A stretch of DNA of 64,000 nucleotides from Paroceanicella profunda (GTDB lineage: Bacteria > Pseudomonadota > Alphaproteobacteria > Rhodobacterales > Rhodobacteraceae), in assembly GCF_005887635.2 (NCBI RefSeq), contig NZ_CP040818.1, positions 744,001 to 808,000 on the forward strand. The letters are read 5' to 3'. The notes under the pieces are model-generated. The model was not told where the DNA came from. It worked only from the letters and a program-made list of their open reading frames with translations, and ran no database searches. Made by a program: the position numbers and the translations under genes. Each line of letters opens with the position of its first letter. Position 1 is the stretch's first letter. Shown here piece by piece: positions 46,215-54,496 of the stretch.

Positions 46215-48173
46215 TCAGGCCGCGGCGGTCGCCTCGGCCAGAACCAGCTCCACAATGTCGGTCATGATGCGGTTGAGTTCGAAATCCTTCGGGGTGTAGA
46301 TCCGCGCCACGCCGCAGGCGCGCAGCTCCGCCGCGTCGGCCTCCGGGATGATCCCGCCGGCCACCACGGGCACATCGTCGAGCCCGGCGGCCCGCATGCG
46401 CTCCATCACGTCGCGGATCAGCGGCAGGTGCGAGCCGGAGAGGATCGACAGGCCCACCACATGCGCGCCTTCCTCCAGCGCGGTGTTCACGATCTGCGCC
46501 GGGGTGAGGCGGATACCCTCGTAGACCACCTCCATGCCGCAGTCGCGCGCACGCACGGCGATCTGCTCCGCCCCGTTGGAATGCCCGTCCAGGCCGGGCT
46601 TGCCGACCACGAACTTGATGCGCCGGCCCAGCCGCCGCGACGCGGTCTCCACCAGCCCGCGCAGTTCCGCGAGACTGTCGCCGCCGGTGTTCGCCGCCTT
46701 GCCCACGCCGGTGGGCGCGCGGTATTCGCCGAAGACCTCGCGCATCGCGGCCCCCCATTCCCCGGTGGTCACCCCGGCCTTCGCCGCGGCGATGGAGGGC
46801 GGCATGATGTTCTCGCCCGCCCGGGCCGCCGCCTTCAGCGCCGAGAGCGCGGCCGCCACCGCGGCGGCGTCGCGCTCCGCCCGCCAGGCCTGCAGCCGCG
46901 CCACCTGGCCCGCCTCCTGCTCCGGGTCGACCACGAGGATGCCGCCCTCCCCGGCGGTGAGCGGCGAAGGCTCGGTGCCCACGTAGCGGTTCACCCCGAC
47001 GACGACGGTTTCCCCCGCCTCGATCCGCCCCAGCCGGGCGGAGTTCGCCTCCACCAGCGCGGCCTTCATGTAGTCGATCGCCGATACCGCGCCGCCCATC
47101 TCGTCGATCCGGGCCAGCTCGGCGCGCGCGCCCTGCTTCAGCGCCTCCACCCGGGCCTCCACGGCCGGGTTCCCGTCAAACAGGTCGCCGTACTCCAGCA
47201 GGTCGGTCTCGTAGGCGAGGATCTGCTGCATCCGGAGCGACCATTGCTGGTCCCAGGGGCGCGGCAGGCCCAGCGCCTCGTTCCAGGCCGGAAGCTGCAC
47301 CGCCCGGGCGCGCGCGTTCTTCGACAGGGTGACGGCCAGCATCTCCAGCAGGATGCGGTAGACGTTGTTCTCCGGCTGCTGCTCGGTGAGGCCGAGGGAG
47401 TTCACCTGCACGCCGTAGCGGAAGCGCCGGGCCTTCGGGTCCTCCACGCCGTAGCGGGTGGCGCAGATCTCGTCCCACAGGTCGACGAAGGCGCGCATCT
47501 TGCACATCTCGGTCACGAAGCGGATGCCGGCATTCACGAAGAAGGAGATGCGCTGCACCACCTTCGGGAAATCCTCCTCCGGCACCTGGCCGCGCACTTC
47601 GTCGAGCACGGCGCAAGCGGTGGCGAGCGCGAAGGCCAGCTCCTGCTCCGGCGTCGCGCCCGCCTCCTGCAGGTGGTAGGAGCACACGTTCATCGGGTTC
47701 CACTTCGGCACCTCGGTGTAGCAGTAGCGCGCGATGTCGCCGATCAGCTTCAGCGAGGGCGCGGGCGGGAACACGTAGGTGCCGCGCGAGAGGTATTCCT
47801 TGATGATGTCGTTCTGCACCGTGCCCTGGAGGGCGGCCAGGTCGGCGCCCTGCTCCTCGGCCACGGCGATGTAGAGCGCCAGCAGCCAGGCGGCGGTGGC
47901 GTTGATGGTCATCGAGGTGTTCATCTGGTCGAGCGGGATGTCCGCGAAGAGCGTGCGCATGTCGCCGATGTGGCTCACCGGCACGCCCACCTTGCCCACC
48001 TCGCCGCGCGCCAGCAGGTCGTCGCTGTCATACCCGGTCTGGGTGGGCAGGTCGAAGGCCACGGAGAGCCCGGTCTGCCCCTTCGCGAGATTGGCGCGGT
48101 AGAGCGCGTTCGAGGCCTCGGCCGTGGAATGGCCGGCATAGGTGCGGAACAGCCAGGGTCTGTCAGTCGCCAT
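46215..48173 (-). CDS. ecm: Ethylmalonyl-CoA mutase
   Basis: A 652-residue coenzyme B12-dependent mutase converting (2R)-ethylmalonyl-CoA to methylsuccinyl-CoA in the ethylmalonyl-CoA pathway for acetate assimilation. Catalytic domain with L-S-V-A-F-D-L-P-T-Q-T-G-Y, and the C-terminal B12 domain with D-G-H-S-N-G (His ligand) and G-L-S-I-L-S-G-S-H. Length matches the R. sphaeroides enzyme, and N-terminal MATDRPWLFRTYAG is typical of Ecm/MeaA rather than methylmalonyl-CoA mutase. Start 48173 follows GAGAGGATC. Divergent from ccr, its pathway partner. Confidence 0.95.
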   Translation of the reverse strand: MATDRPWLFRTYAGHSTAEASNALYRANLAKGQTGLSVAFDLPTQTGYDSDDLLARGEVGKVGVPVSHIGDMRTLFADIPLDQMNTSMTINATAAWLLALYIAVAEEQGADLAALQGTVQNDIIKEYLSRGTYVFPPAPSLKLIGDIARYCYTEVPKWNPMNVCSYHLQEAGATPEQELAFALATACAVLDEVRGQVPEEDFPKVVQRISFFVNAGIRFVTEMCKMRAFVDLWDEICATRYGVEDPKARRFRYGVQVNSLGLTEQQPENNVYRILLEMLAVTLSKNARARAVQLPAWNEALGLPRPWDQQWSLRMQQILAYETDLLEYGDLFDGNPAVEARVEALKQGARAELARIDEMGGAVSAIDYMKAALVEANSARLGRIEAGETVVVGVNRYVGTEPSPLTAGEGGILVVDPEQEAGQVARLQAWRAERDAAAVAAALSALKAAARAGENIMPPSIAAAKAGVTTGEWGAAMREVFGEYRAPTGVGKAANTGGDSLAELRGLVETASRRLGRRIKFVVGKPGLDGHSNGAEQIAVRARDCGMEVVYEGIRLTPAQIVNTALEEGAHVVGLSILSGSHLPLIRDVMERMRAAGLDDVPVVAGGIIPEADAAELRACGVARIYTPKDFELNRIMTDIVELVLAEATAAA

Positions 48174-48322
48174 CGTCGGATCCTCTCCCATACCGTCACG
48201 AACAGCCTGTGCGTTTGGCTGATTCGGGTCCATGCTGCATGCGCTGGCATCCGGATATTCCGCAGCGCAGCGCAGGCTACCGGAAATAATCTGTCCTGAT
48301 TGATATAACTTTGGAACTTTCC

Positions 48323-48422
48323 TTGCGCAACGATCTTTCTTTCGGAGCGCGGAATTCGGCTTGCGCGACAAGTCTTGAAATGTAATGACCCATTTGCGCT
48401 ATTGTACGACTGATTGTTGCGC
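48323..48422. promoter_or_regulatory. Divergent ecm/ccr promoter region with four TTGCGC motifs
   Basis: TTGCGC occurs at 48323 (as the palindrome TTGCGCAA), 48361, 48394 and 48417 in the 292-bp gap between ecm and ccr, all in the same orientation. Regulators of the ScfR group (RamB, PccR) that control acetate and propionate genes bind TTTGC-type half-sites, so this may be such an operator array. A possible ccr promoter is TTGAAA (48375) with TATTGT (48400). Confidence 0.5.
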
Positions 48423-48465
48423 AGCCATCGCCGGCTGCCCCAGAGAACGGCAGGAGGAAAGACGC

Positions 48466-49764
48466 ATGCCCCCGATGCAAGACGCCATGTCCCGGCCCAC
48501 CGGCACCGCACCGCACAAGGACCTGTACCGGGTGGGCGAGATCCCGCCTCTGGGCCACGTGCCGGCCCGGATGCACGCCTGGGCCATCCGGCAGGATCGC
48601 CACGGCGAGCCCGACACCGCGATGCAGCTCGAAGTGGTGGACACCCCCACCCCCGACGCCAGCGAGGTGCTGGTGTTCGTGATGGCCGCCGGGGTGAACT
48701 ACAACGGCGTCTGGGCCGCGCTCGGCATCCCCATCAGCCCGTTCGACGGCCACAAGGCGCCCTATCACATCGCCGGGTCCGACGCGGCCGGCGTGGTCTG
48801 GGCCGTGGGCGACAAGGTCACCCGCTGGAAGGTGGGCGACGAGGTGGTCATCCACTGCAACCAGGATGACGGCGACGACGAGGAGTGCAACGGCGGCGAT
48901 CCGATGTTCTCCCCCTCCCAGCGCATCTGGGGCTACGAGACGCCGGACGGCTCCTTCGCCCAGTTCACCTGCGTGCAGTCGCGCCAGCTCATGCGCCGTC
49001 CCGCCCACCTCACCTGGGAGGAGAGCGCGTGCTACACGCTCACCCTCGCCACCGCCTACCGCATGCTGTTCGGCCACAAGCCGCACATCCTCCAGCCGGG
49101 AGACAACGTGCTGGTCTGGGGCGCGTCGGGGGGCCTGGGCTCCTACGCCGTGCAGCTCATCGCCACCGCGGGCGCGAACGCCATCGGCGTGATCTCGGAG
49201 GAGGACAAGCGCGAGTTCGTGCTCTCCCTCGGCGCCAAGGGCGTGATCAACCGCAAGGACTTCAAGTGCTGGGGGCAGCTCCCCACCGTGAACACGGAGG
49301 AGTACAAGGCCTGGTTCGGCGAGGTGCGCAAGTTCGGCAAGGCGATCTGGGACGTCACCGGCAAGGGCGTGAACGTGGACATGGTGTTCGAGCATCCCGG
49401 GGAGTCGACCTTCCCGGTCTCCACCTTCGTGGTCAAGCGCGGCGGCATGGTGGTGATCTGCGCCGGCACCACCGGCTTCAACCTCACCATGGACGCGCGC
49501 TACATCTGGATGCACCAGAAGCGCATCCAGGGCAGCCATTTCGCCAATCTCAAGCAGGCCTCCGCGGCCAACAACCTGATGTGCGAACGCCGGCTGGACC
49601 CCTGCATGTCCGAGGTCTTCCCCTGGGACCAGATCCCCGCCGCGCACATGAAGATGCGACGCAACGAGCACAAGCCGGGCAACATGGCGGTGCTCGTCTC
49701 CTCCCCCGCCCCGGGGTTGCGCACCTTCGAGGACGCGGTGGAACTCAGCCTCGCTCCGGCCTGA
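48466..49764 (+). CDS. ccr: Crotonyl-CoA carboxylase/reductase
   Basis: A 432-residue medium-chain dehydrogenase superfamily enzyme that reductively carboxylates crotonyl-CoA with NADPH and CO2 to ethylmalonyl-CoA, the key step of the ethylmalonyl-CoA pathway. NADPH loop V-W-G-A-S-G-G-L-G-S-Y, and the family-specific R-I-W-G-Y-E-T-P-D-G-S-F-A-Q and C-A-G-T-T-G-F-N. ATG at 48466 follows AGGAGG; the longer frame reads into the regulatory region. Divergent from ecm. Confidence 0.96.
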   Translation: MPPMQDAMSRPTGTAPHKDLYRVGEIPPLGHVPARMHAWAIRQDRHGEPDTAMQLEVVDTPTPDASEVLVFVMAAGVNYNGVWAALGIPISPFDGHKAPYHIAGSDAAGVVWAVGDKVTRWKVGDEVVIHCNQDDGDDEECNGGDPMFSPSQRIWGYETPDGSFAQFTCVQSRQLMRRPAHLTWEESACYTLTLATAYRMLFGHKPHILQPGDNVLVWGASGGLGSYAVQLIATAGANAIGVISEEDKREFVLSLGAKGVINRKDFKCWGQLPTVNTEEYKAWFGEVRKFGKAIWDVTGKGVNVDMVFEHPGESTFPVSTFVVKRGGMVVICAGTTGFNLTMDARYIWMHQKRIQGSHFANLKQASAANNLMCERRLDPCMSEVFPWDQIPAAHMKMRRNEHKPGNMAVLVSSPAPGLRTFEDAVELSLAPA

Positions 49765-49787
49765 GTCGCGGTGCGAATCATCCCTCC

Positions 49788-49815
49788 ACGGGCCGGCGGC
49801 AGGCCGGCCCGTTTC
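49788..49815 (+). terminator. Terminator-like hairpin after ccr
   Basis: ACGGGCCGGC, loop GGCAG, GCCGGCCCGT followed by TTCC: perfect 10-bp stem 23 nt after the ccr stop. Confidence 0.7.
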
Positions 49816-49917
49816 CCCTCGCAAGGCAGACCAGTCCCTTGCGCCCGGCCCGCCTCGCAGATCCGGGGGAGTGCAGACGGCGCGTTCCCGAAAATCCCGT
49901 TTCGTGATAGTTTTAAA

Positions 49918-49933
49918 TTAATCACACATTAAC
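49918..49933 (+). promoter_or_regulatory. CtrA binding site upstream of the quorum-sensing locus
   Basis: TTAATCACACATTAAC is an exact match to the CtrA full-site consensus TTAA-N7-TTAAC. It lies in a short AT-rich island 22 nt before the first small ORF. CtrA is the master response regulator of alphaproteobacteria, and in Rhodobacterales it is linked to quorum sensing. Confidence 0.75.
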
Positions 49934-49954
49934 TTTTGTTAAAGAGACTCCACC

Positions 49955-50167
49955 ATGACGCAGAAATGGATGATCGACGTACTTCTGGACCTCAGCCAGT
50001 GCGCACGGGAGAACAATTACTCCGCGCTCGGGGAAGTATTGGATGATGCCATTTTCATAGCCGCCGCCGAGTTCCGGCAGCGGAGAGCCGCGTCGGGCAC
50101 AGGTGGGGCGGATGACGCGCAAGCTGGAAACCGTACTGGAGACATTGAAGGCCATTCACTGCCCTGA
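49955..50167 (+). CDS. Small conserved-looking protein upstream of luxR
   Basis: A 70-residue protein: N-terminal MTQKWMIDVLLDLSQCARENNY, then D-D-A-I-F-I-A-A-A-E-F. The first ~42 residues look like a folded helical pair; the tail is Gly/Ala/Asp-rich. Short proteins opening with W-M-I-D-V-L-x-D-L precede luxR-type genes in other Rhodobacteraceae as I recall, but I could not check this. It overlaps luxR by 56 nt. ATG follows AAAGAGA, immediately downstream of the CtrA box. Confidence 0.6.
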   Translation: MTQKWMIDVLLDLSQCARENNYSALGEVLDDAIFIAAAEFRQRRAASGTGGADDAQAGNRTGDIEGHSLP

Positions 50168-50825
50168 GGGCCTGCAGGCCTTCGTGGAGGACCTGCGCGG
50201 GGTCTACGATGTCGAACATGTCGTCTACCATGCCCTGAACATCGCCGGGTCTCCCTATGCCGCGCTCACCTATCGCAATGACTGGGTGGACCGCTATGTC
50301 GAGGAGGACCTGGCGCGCGTCGACCCGGTGATCCAGACCGCCACGCGCCGGTTTCACCCGCTGGACTGGAAGCGCCTGGACTGGAGCGCCCCGGGCGCCC
50401 GGGCCATGCTGGCCGACGGCATCGCCAACGGGCTGGGCAACCAGGGCTACACCCTGCCGGTCCGCGGGCCCCGCGGCCAGTTCGCGCTGTTCACCGTGAA
50501 CGCCGCCGCCGGTGACCGCACATGGGACCAGTTCACCGCCGATTTCGGCCAGGACCTGCTGCTGATCTCGCATTTCATCCACCAGAAGGTGCTGGAGATC
50601 GAGGCGGTGGATGACAAGGCCCCGGGCCGCGACCTCTCCCCCCGGGAACGCGACACGCTGCACTTCCTCGCCCTGGGGTATGCGCGCGCGCAGATCGCCG
50701 AGCGGCTGGGCATCTCCGAGCACACGCTGCGCGTTTACGTGGACAGCGCGCGCGTCAAGCTCGGCGCGCTGAACGCCACGCAGGCGGTGGCCGTGGCGGT
50801 CTCCGCCGGGATCATCTTCCCCTGA
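50112..50825 (+). CDS. luxR: LuxR family autoinducer-binding transcriptional regulator
   Basis: A 237-residue regulator. Autoinducer-binding domain (about 15-155) with W-x-x-x-Y and D-P-V-I-Q-T-A motifs (Asp and Tyr of the acyl-homoserine-lactone pocket), then a LuxR HTH (about 172-237: LSPRERDTLHFLALGYARAQIAERLGISEHTLRVYVDSAR). ATG at 50112 follows AGGTGGGG; GTG 50103 is an alternative. It is followed by luxI 132 bp downstream, the expected pair. Confidence 0.92.
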   Translation: MTRKLETVLETLKAIHCPEGLQAFVEDLRGVYDVEHVVYHALNIAGSPYAALTYRNDWVDRYVEEDLARVDPVIQTATRRFHPLDWKRLDWSAPGARAMLADGIANGLGNQGYTLPVRGPRGQFALFTVNAAAGDRTWDQFTADFGQDLLLISHFIHQKVLEIEAVDDKAPGRDLSPRERDTLHFLALGYARAQIAERLGISEHTLRVYVDSARVKLGALNATQAVAVAVSAGIIFP

Positions 50826-50926
50826 CCCCATCGCGAAACGGTGCGCGGCACGCCCGCGCAGCGCGCGTTGCCCGGGCGGCGGCGGAGCGCGCGGTCGCGC
50901 GGCCTTAACCCTGTTTCAGCCAGCGT

Positions 50927-50947
50927 TCGGCAGTCGCAACCTGCCGA
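50927..50947 (+). promoter_or_regulatory. Inverted repeat abutting the luxI ribosome-binding site
   Basis: TCGGCAG-TCGCAAC-CTGCCGA: perfect 7-bp arms ending at the GAGGG that serves luxI as Shine-Dalgarno. It may be an RNA hairpin limiting translation, or a lux-box-like DNA site, though the arm polarity (GGCAG...CTGCC) is the reverse of the usual CTG...CAG. Confidence 0.4.
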
Positions 50948-50957
50948 GGGCGCCCCG

Positions 50958-51611
50958 ATGATCCGATATGTCCGTGCCGATGACCTGCCCCGTTTCCCGC
51001 GTCTCGCCGAGACGATGTTCCGCGACCGGGCCATCCAGTTCCGCCACCGGCTGGGCTGGGATGTCTCGATCGACGATCTCGGGGCGGAGCGCGACGCCTA
51101 TGATGCGCAGAACCCGATCTACGCCATATGGCAGCGGCCTGACGGCAGCCACGGCGGCTCGATGCGCATCCTGCCCACCACCGGGCGCACCATGATCAAC
51201 GACCACTTCCTGCACCTGAACGGCGGGGTGCGGATCAGCGACCCGCAGGTCTGGGAATGCACCCGCTTCTGCCTCTCCCCTTCCGCGATGCGCCGCCCGC
51301 GCGAGGCCGCGCTGATCCCGGCGGCCCTGATGCTGGCGGGCTGCGAACTGGGCCTGCGCTTCGGCCTCGCCCGGGCGGTGGGGGTGTTCGACGCGCGGAT
51401 GATCCGCATCTACCGCAGCCTCGGCTGGTCGCCGGAGATCCTGGGGCGCGAGGGCAGCGGGCCCGCCTCGGTCGCCGTCGGGCTCTGGCCCATCGACCGG
51501 CGGAGCCGCGCGGCCATCTCCGCCCGCTCGGGCCTGCCGGAATGCCTGGCGGCGGAATGGTTCGGCCTGTCCTTTCCGCAGCTTTCGGCTGCCTCCATCG
51601 CGGCGGAATGA
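50958..51611 (+). CDS. luxI: Acyl-homoserine-lactone synthase (LuxI family)
   Basis: A 217-residue autoinducer synthase making N-acyl-homoserine lactones from SAM and acyl-ACP. The conserved residues are visible: R24-region, F28, W34 (R-x-x-x-F-x-x-R-L-G-W-D), D45 and D48, R70 (S-M-R-I-L-P-T), E101 and R104 (W-E-C-T-R-F). ATG at 50958 follows CGAGGG. It is encoded directly after luxR, and a strong hairpin follows. Confidence 0.93.
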   Translation: MIRYVRADDLPRFPRLAETMFRDRAIQFRHRLGWDVSIDDLGAERDAYDAQNPIYAIWQRPDGSHGGSMRILPTTGRTMINDHFLHLNGGVRISDPQVWECTRFCLSPSAMRRPREAALIPAALMLAGCELGLRFGLARAVGVFDARMIRIYRSLGWSPEILGREGSGPASVAVGLWPIDRRSRAAISARSGLPECLAAEWFGLSFPQLSAASIAAE

Positions 51612-51620
51612 CGGCGGCCC

Positions 51621-51654
51621 GCGCCCGGCCCGGCGGATGTCCCGGGCCGGGCGC
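51621..51654 (+). terminator. Hairpin after luxI
   Basis: GCGCCCGGCCCGG, 8-nt loop, CCGGGCCGGGCGC: perfect 13-bp stem 10 nt after the stop; no T-run. Confidence 0.65.
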
Positions 51655-51736
51655 GCGGCGGAATTCCCCTCCGGGGCTGGCCGAACCGCGCCGCCCCGGC
51701 TAATACTGCCGGGGCGCGCAATTCCCCGGAGCCCAG

Positions 51737-53251
51737 ATGCAGTTTTCCCCCGACCAGGCGGCCGCCTATGACGCCATCGCCGAGCGCCTCGCCGCAGCGG
51801 GGGTCGACCTCGCCAACGGCACGACCACTCCGGCCCGCGAGGACGCGGCGCGCGGGGTTCTGGCCGTGCTCGGCAAGGCGGGCTCCGGCAAGACGCTGCT
51901 GCTCGCCGAACTGGTGAAGGAGCTGATCGGCGCCGGCGTGCAGGCCGTCTCCGCGGACTGGGAGGGCCGGCGCAAGCAGGACCGGCGCACCTTCGCCGTG
52001 CTCGCCCCCACCAACAAGGCCGCCTCCGTGCTGCGCAACCGCGGCGTTCCGGCCACCACCATCCACCGCATCCTCTACACCCCGGTCTATGACCCGGAGT
52101 ACGAACGCATCGCCGAATGGCTGGCCGGCGAGGGCGAACGCCCGGTGATCGAGGGGCTGACGGACGAGGCGCTGGACCGCGCGCACGCCTTCTACCAGCT
52201 CAACCCCTCCATCCCCGGGGCGCTGGCCACCGCCGGCCTGCGCGGCTCGGATTTCATCACCGGCTGGAAGCGCCGGGAGGACCCGCTGGACATCGGGCTG
52301 ATCGACGAGAGCTCCATGCTCGACGACCGGCAGATGGAGGACCTCGGCGAGATCTTCTCCACCCTGCTGCTGTTCGGCGACCCGGCGCAGCTTGCGCCGG
52401 TGGGCCAGTCCGGCTCCATGGCCTTCGACAGCCTGCCCGCCGGCCGCCAGCTCATCCTGTCGCGCGTCCACCGTCAGGCGGCGGACAACCCGATCCTCGA
52501 CCTCGCCCATGCGCTGGCCGACGACAGCCTGCGCTTCGACCAGTTCGAGCGCATGATCGAGGACGCCGCCGCCCGCGACGACCGGGTGCGGGTGAGCCCG
52601 CGGGTGGACGCGGCCCTCATGTCGCGCTCTCCCGTGCTGGTGTGGCGCAACGCCACGCGCATCCGGCTCATCAACGCCTTCCGCGGCGCCTATGAGGCCC
52701 CGGAGGACGCGCTGCTGCCCGGCGAGCCGCTGATCTGCGACGGGATCGAGCTGCCGCTGAAACACCGCAAGAAGCGCATCGACCTGGAGGCCCGCGGCCT
52801 GATCAAGGGCGCGCAGGTGATCTACCTCGGCGCCGGGCGCAAGCCGGGGTTCTCGCGCCTCCACGTGGTGGGCGCGGAGGACCCGCGGGTGAACGCCGCC
52901 TGCATCGTCCAGATCGAGAAACCGGGGGAGGAGGAGCCCTTCATTCCCTTCGCCGCGCGCATGGGCGCCACCTTCCTGCACGGCGCGGCGGTGACCATCC
53001 ACAAGGCGCAAGGCTCGCAGTGGCGCGACGTGCAGGTGTTCGCGCCCGATCTCTTCGCCGCCGCGCAATCGGGCCGCGCGGAGGCCGGCATCCCGCTGTG
53101 GAAGCGCCTCGCCTACGTGGCCATCACCCGCGCCGAGGAGCGGCTGCACTGGGTGACGCGCTACATGCTGGCGCGCCCGTCCGGGCCGCTGGGCATCGAG
53201 GACCTGCCGGCCCCCACGCCGCAGCTGGACCTCACGTCCCCGGAGCTCTGA
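51737..53251 (+). CDS. ATP-dependent helicase, RecD2/UvrD-C-like
   Basis: A 504-residue superfamily 1 helicase. Walker A L-G-K-A-G-S-G-K-T at about 45-53, motif Ia L-A-P-T-N-K-A-A, Walker B L-I-D-E-S-S-M-L-D, motif III L-F-G-D-P-A-Q-L-A-P-V, and motif V/VI G-A-A-V-T-I-H-K-A-Q-G-S-Q with Y-V-A-I-T-R-A. It has the RecD-like core but not the N-terminal HhH domains of RecD2. Role is probably DNA processing or repair. Its 3' end overlaps the converging hydrolase gene by 20 bp. Confidence 0.9.
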   Translation: MQFSPDQAAAYDAIAERLAAAGVDLANGTTTPAREDAARGVLAVLGKAGSGKTLLLAELVKELIGAGVQAVSADWEGRRKQDRRTFAVLAPTNKAASVLRNRGVPATTIHRILYTPVYDPEYERIAEWLAGEGERPVIEGLTDEALDRAHAFYQLNPSIPGALATAGLRGSDFITGWKRREDPLDIGLIDESSMLDDRQMEDLGEIFSTLLLFGDPAQLAPVGQSGSMAFDSLPAGRQLILSRVHRQAADNPILDLAHALADDSLRFDQFERMIEDAAARDDRVRVSPRVDAALMSRSPVLVWRNATRIRLINAFRGAYEAPEDALLPGEPLICDGIELPLKHRKKRIDLEARGLIKGAQVIYLGAGRKPGFSRLHVVGAEDPRVNAACIVQIEKPGEEEPFIPFAARMGATFLHGAAVTIHKAQGSQWRDVQVFAPDLFAAAQSGRAEAGIPLWKRLAYVAITRAEERLHWVTRYMLARPSGPLGIEDLPAPTPQLDLTSPEL

Positions 53252-53933
53252 GCAGCGCGGCGAGCTGCGCGGTCACTGCCTCCGGGCGCTCCAGCGAGGC
53301 GATGTGCCCGCAGCCCGGCAGCTCGGCGAACACCGCCCCCGGCAGCGCCGCCAGCCCCGCGTGCAGGCGCGGCGGGCAGATCCGGTCCTCCGCCCCCACC
53401 AGCACCCGCAGCGGAACCCGCGCCACCTCCGCCCGCCCCGAGAGCCGCGGCAGCATGTCGGCCCGTCCGTCCAGCGCCCGGGACTGGGCGTGGTAGACCG
53501 GCTCCGGCACCGCGGACATGGCCGCGGCCATCTGCGGCCCCAGCCGGACGGCGGCCTCCGCGTCATGGGCGAAGAACTTCGCCACGAAGGGCCGCACGAA
53601 GGCCTCCGTCCCCCGGTCGCGCACCAGCGCCTGCTGGCCGGCGCGCCACGCCTGCTCCACGGGCCGGGCGGCGAAAGGGTCCGTGTCCATCACACAGACG
53701 CCCGCCAGACGCTCCGGCGCGCGGGCCAGCACCTCCAGCGCCACCATGCCGCCGAGCGAGAGGCCGGCCAGCGCGAAACGTTCCGGCGCCCCGGCCAGCA
53801 ACCGCTCCGCCATGGCGGCGGTGCTGTCATCGCGGGTGATGTCGGCGATGGCGATGTCCCCGCCGAGCGCTGCCACCTGCGGGGCGTAGAGCCAGGCGCC
53901 GCACAGGTGCCCGGGCACGAGGATCAGCCGCAT
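53232..53933 (-). CDS. Alpha/beta hydrolase
   Basis: A 233-residue alpha/beta-hydrolase fold protein. Nucleophile elbow G-L-S-L-G-G (Ser about residue 79), Asp in G-A-E-D-R-I-C-P and His in G-C-G-H-I-A-S-L-E. It resembles small esterases/3-oxoadipate enol-lactonase-like hydrolases. It starts inside the 3' end of the racemase-like gene (10-bp overlap), so it is the last gene of a four-gene operon. Confidence 0.85.
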   Translation of the reverse strand: MRLILVPGHLCGAWLYAPQVAALGGDIAIADITRDDSTAAMAERLLAGAPERFALAGLSLGGMVALEVLARAPERLAGVCVMDTDPFAARPVEQAWRAGQQALVRDRGTEAFVRPFVAKFFAHDAEAAVRLGPQMAAAMSAVPEPVYHAQSRALDGRADMLPRLSGRAEVARVPLRVLVGAEDRICPPRLHAGLAALPGAVFAELPGCGHIASLERPEAVTAQLAALLRAPGT

Positions 53934-54496
53934 GTCGCCTCCAGTGCCGCGAAGGCGGCGGATGGCACGGTGAGCACCGGGCGCGAGACCATCGCCGCCA
54001 CCGGCGCCATGGAGCTCTGCCCCAGTGCCACGGTGTGCGCGCCGCTTGCTCCGGTTGCCGCCGAGACCTCGGCGAGATAGCCGTCCACGTCTCCGGCCAG
54101 GAACCGCGCCCAGGCCTCCGGCAGGGCCACCAGCCGCAGGCCGGGCCGGGGGCCGTAGAGCGCGCGCGCCGCCGCCATGGTGGAGGGCGCGGCGAGGATC
54201 ACGTCCAGCGTGCCGCCCCGGGCCAGCGCCGCGCGGGCCAGGGCATGGTCTGCCGCCAGCGCCGGGGGCCGGGCCGCCGCGGCGAGGCTGGAGCAGGTGA
54301 GCAGCACCGCGTCCGCCCCCTCCGCCAGCCCGCCCAGAAGCGCCTGCACCTCCGCCAGCAGGCCCGCGTCCGACCCCTGCCCCGCGCGGGCCAGCAGGTC
54401 CGGCCGGACGGTGTGGCGCAGGCGGAACGCCCCCGGCGCGGCAGCCTCGTAGAGCGCCACGTTGCTCTGTGCCGTGTGCAGGCAGGCCACGATCAT
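53924..54496 (-). CDS. Asp/Glu/hydantoin racemase superfamily-like protein
   Basis: A 190-residue protein with the beta-alpha pattern and a T-C-S-S-L motif (residues 78-82) like the catalytic Cys loop of Asp/Glu racemases, followed by H-T-V-A-L-G-Q-S-S-M-A-P. The second catalytic Cys of classical racemases is replaced by Ser here (GQSSM), so it may catalyse another reaction or be a single-Cys member such as maleate isomerase-like enzymes. Start 54496 overlaps the acetyltransferase stop (ATGA). Confidence 0.7.
   Translation of the reverse strand: MIVACLHTAQSNVALYEAAAPGAFRLRHTVRPDLLARAGQGSDAGLLAEVQALLGGLAEGADAVLLTCSSLAAAARPPALAADHALARAALARGGTLDVILAAPSTMAAARALYGPRPGLRLVALPEAWARFLAGDVDGYLAEVSAATGASGAHTVALGQSSMAPVAAMVSRPVLTVPSAAFAALEATCG

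Noticed and set aside
49929..49942. TTAACTTTTGTTAA as a second CtrA site
   Set aside because: The two TTAA halves are 6, not 7, bases apart; only the overlapping 49918-49933 site has correct spacing.
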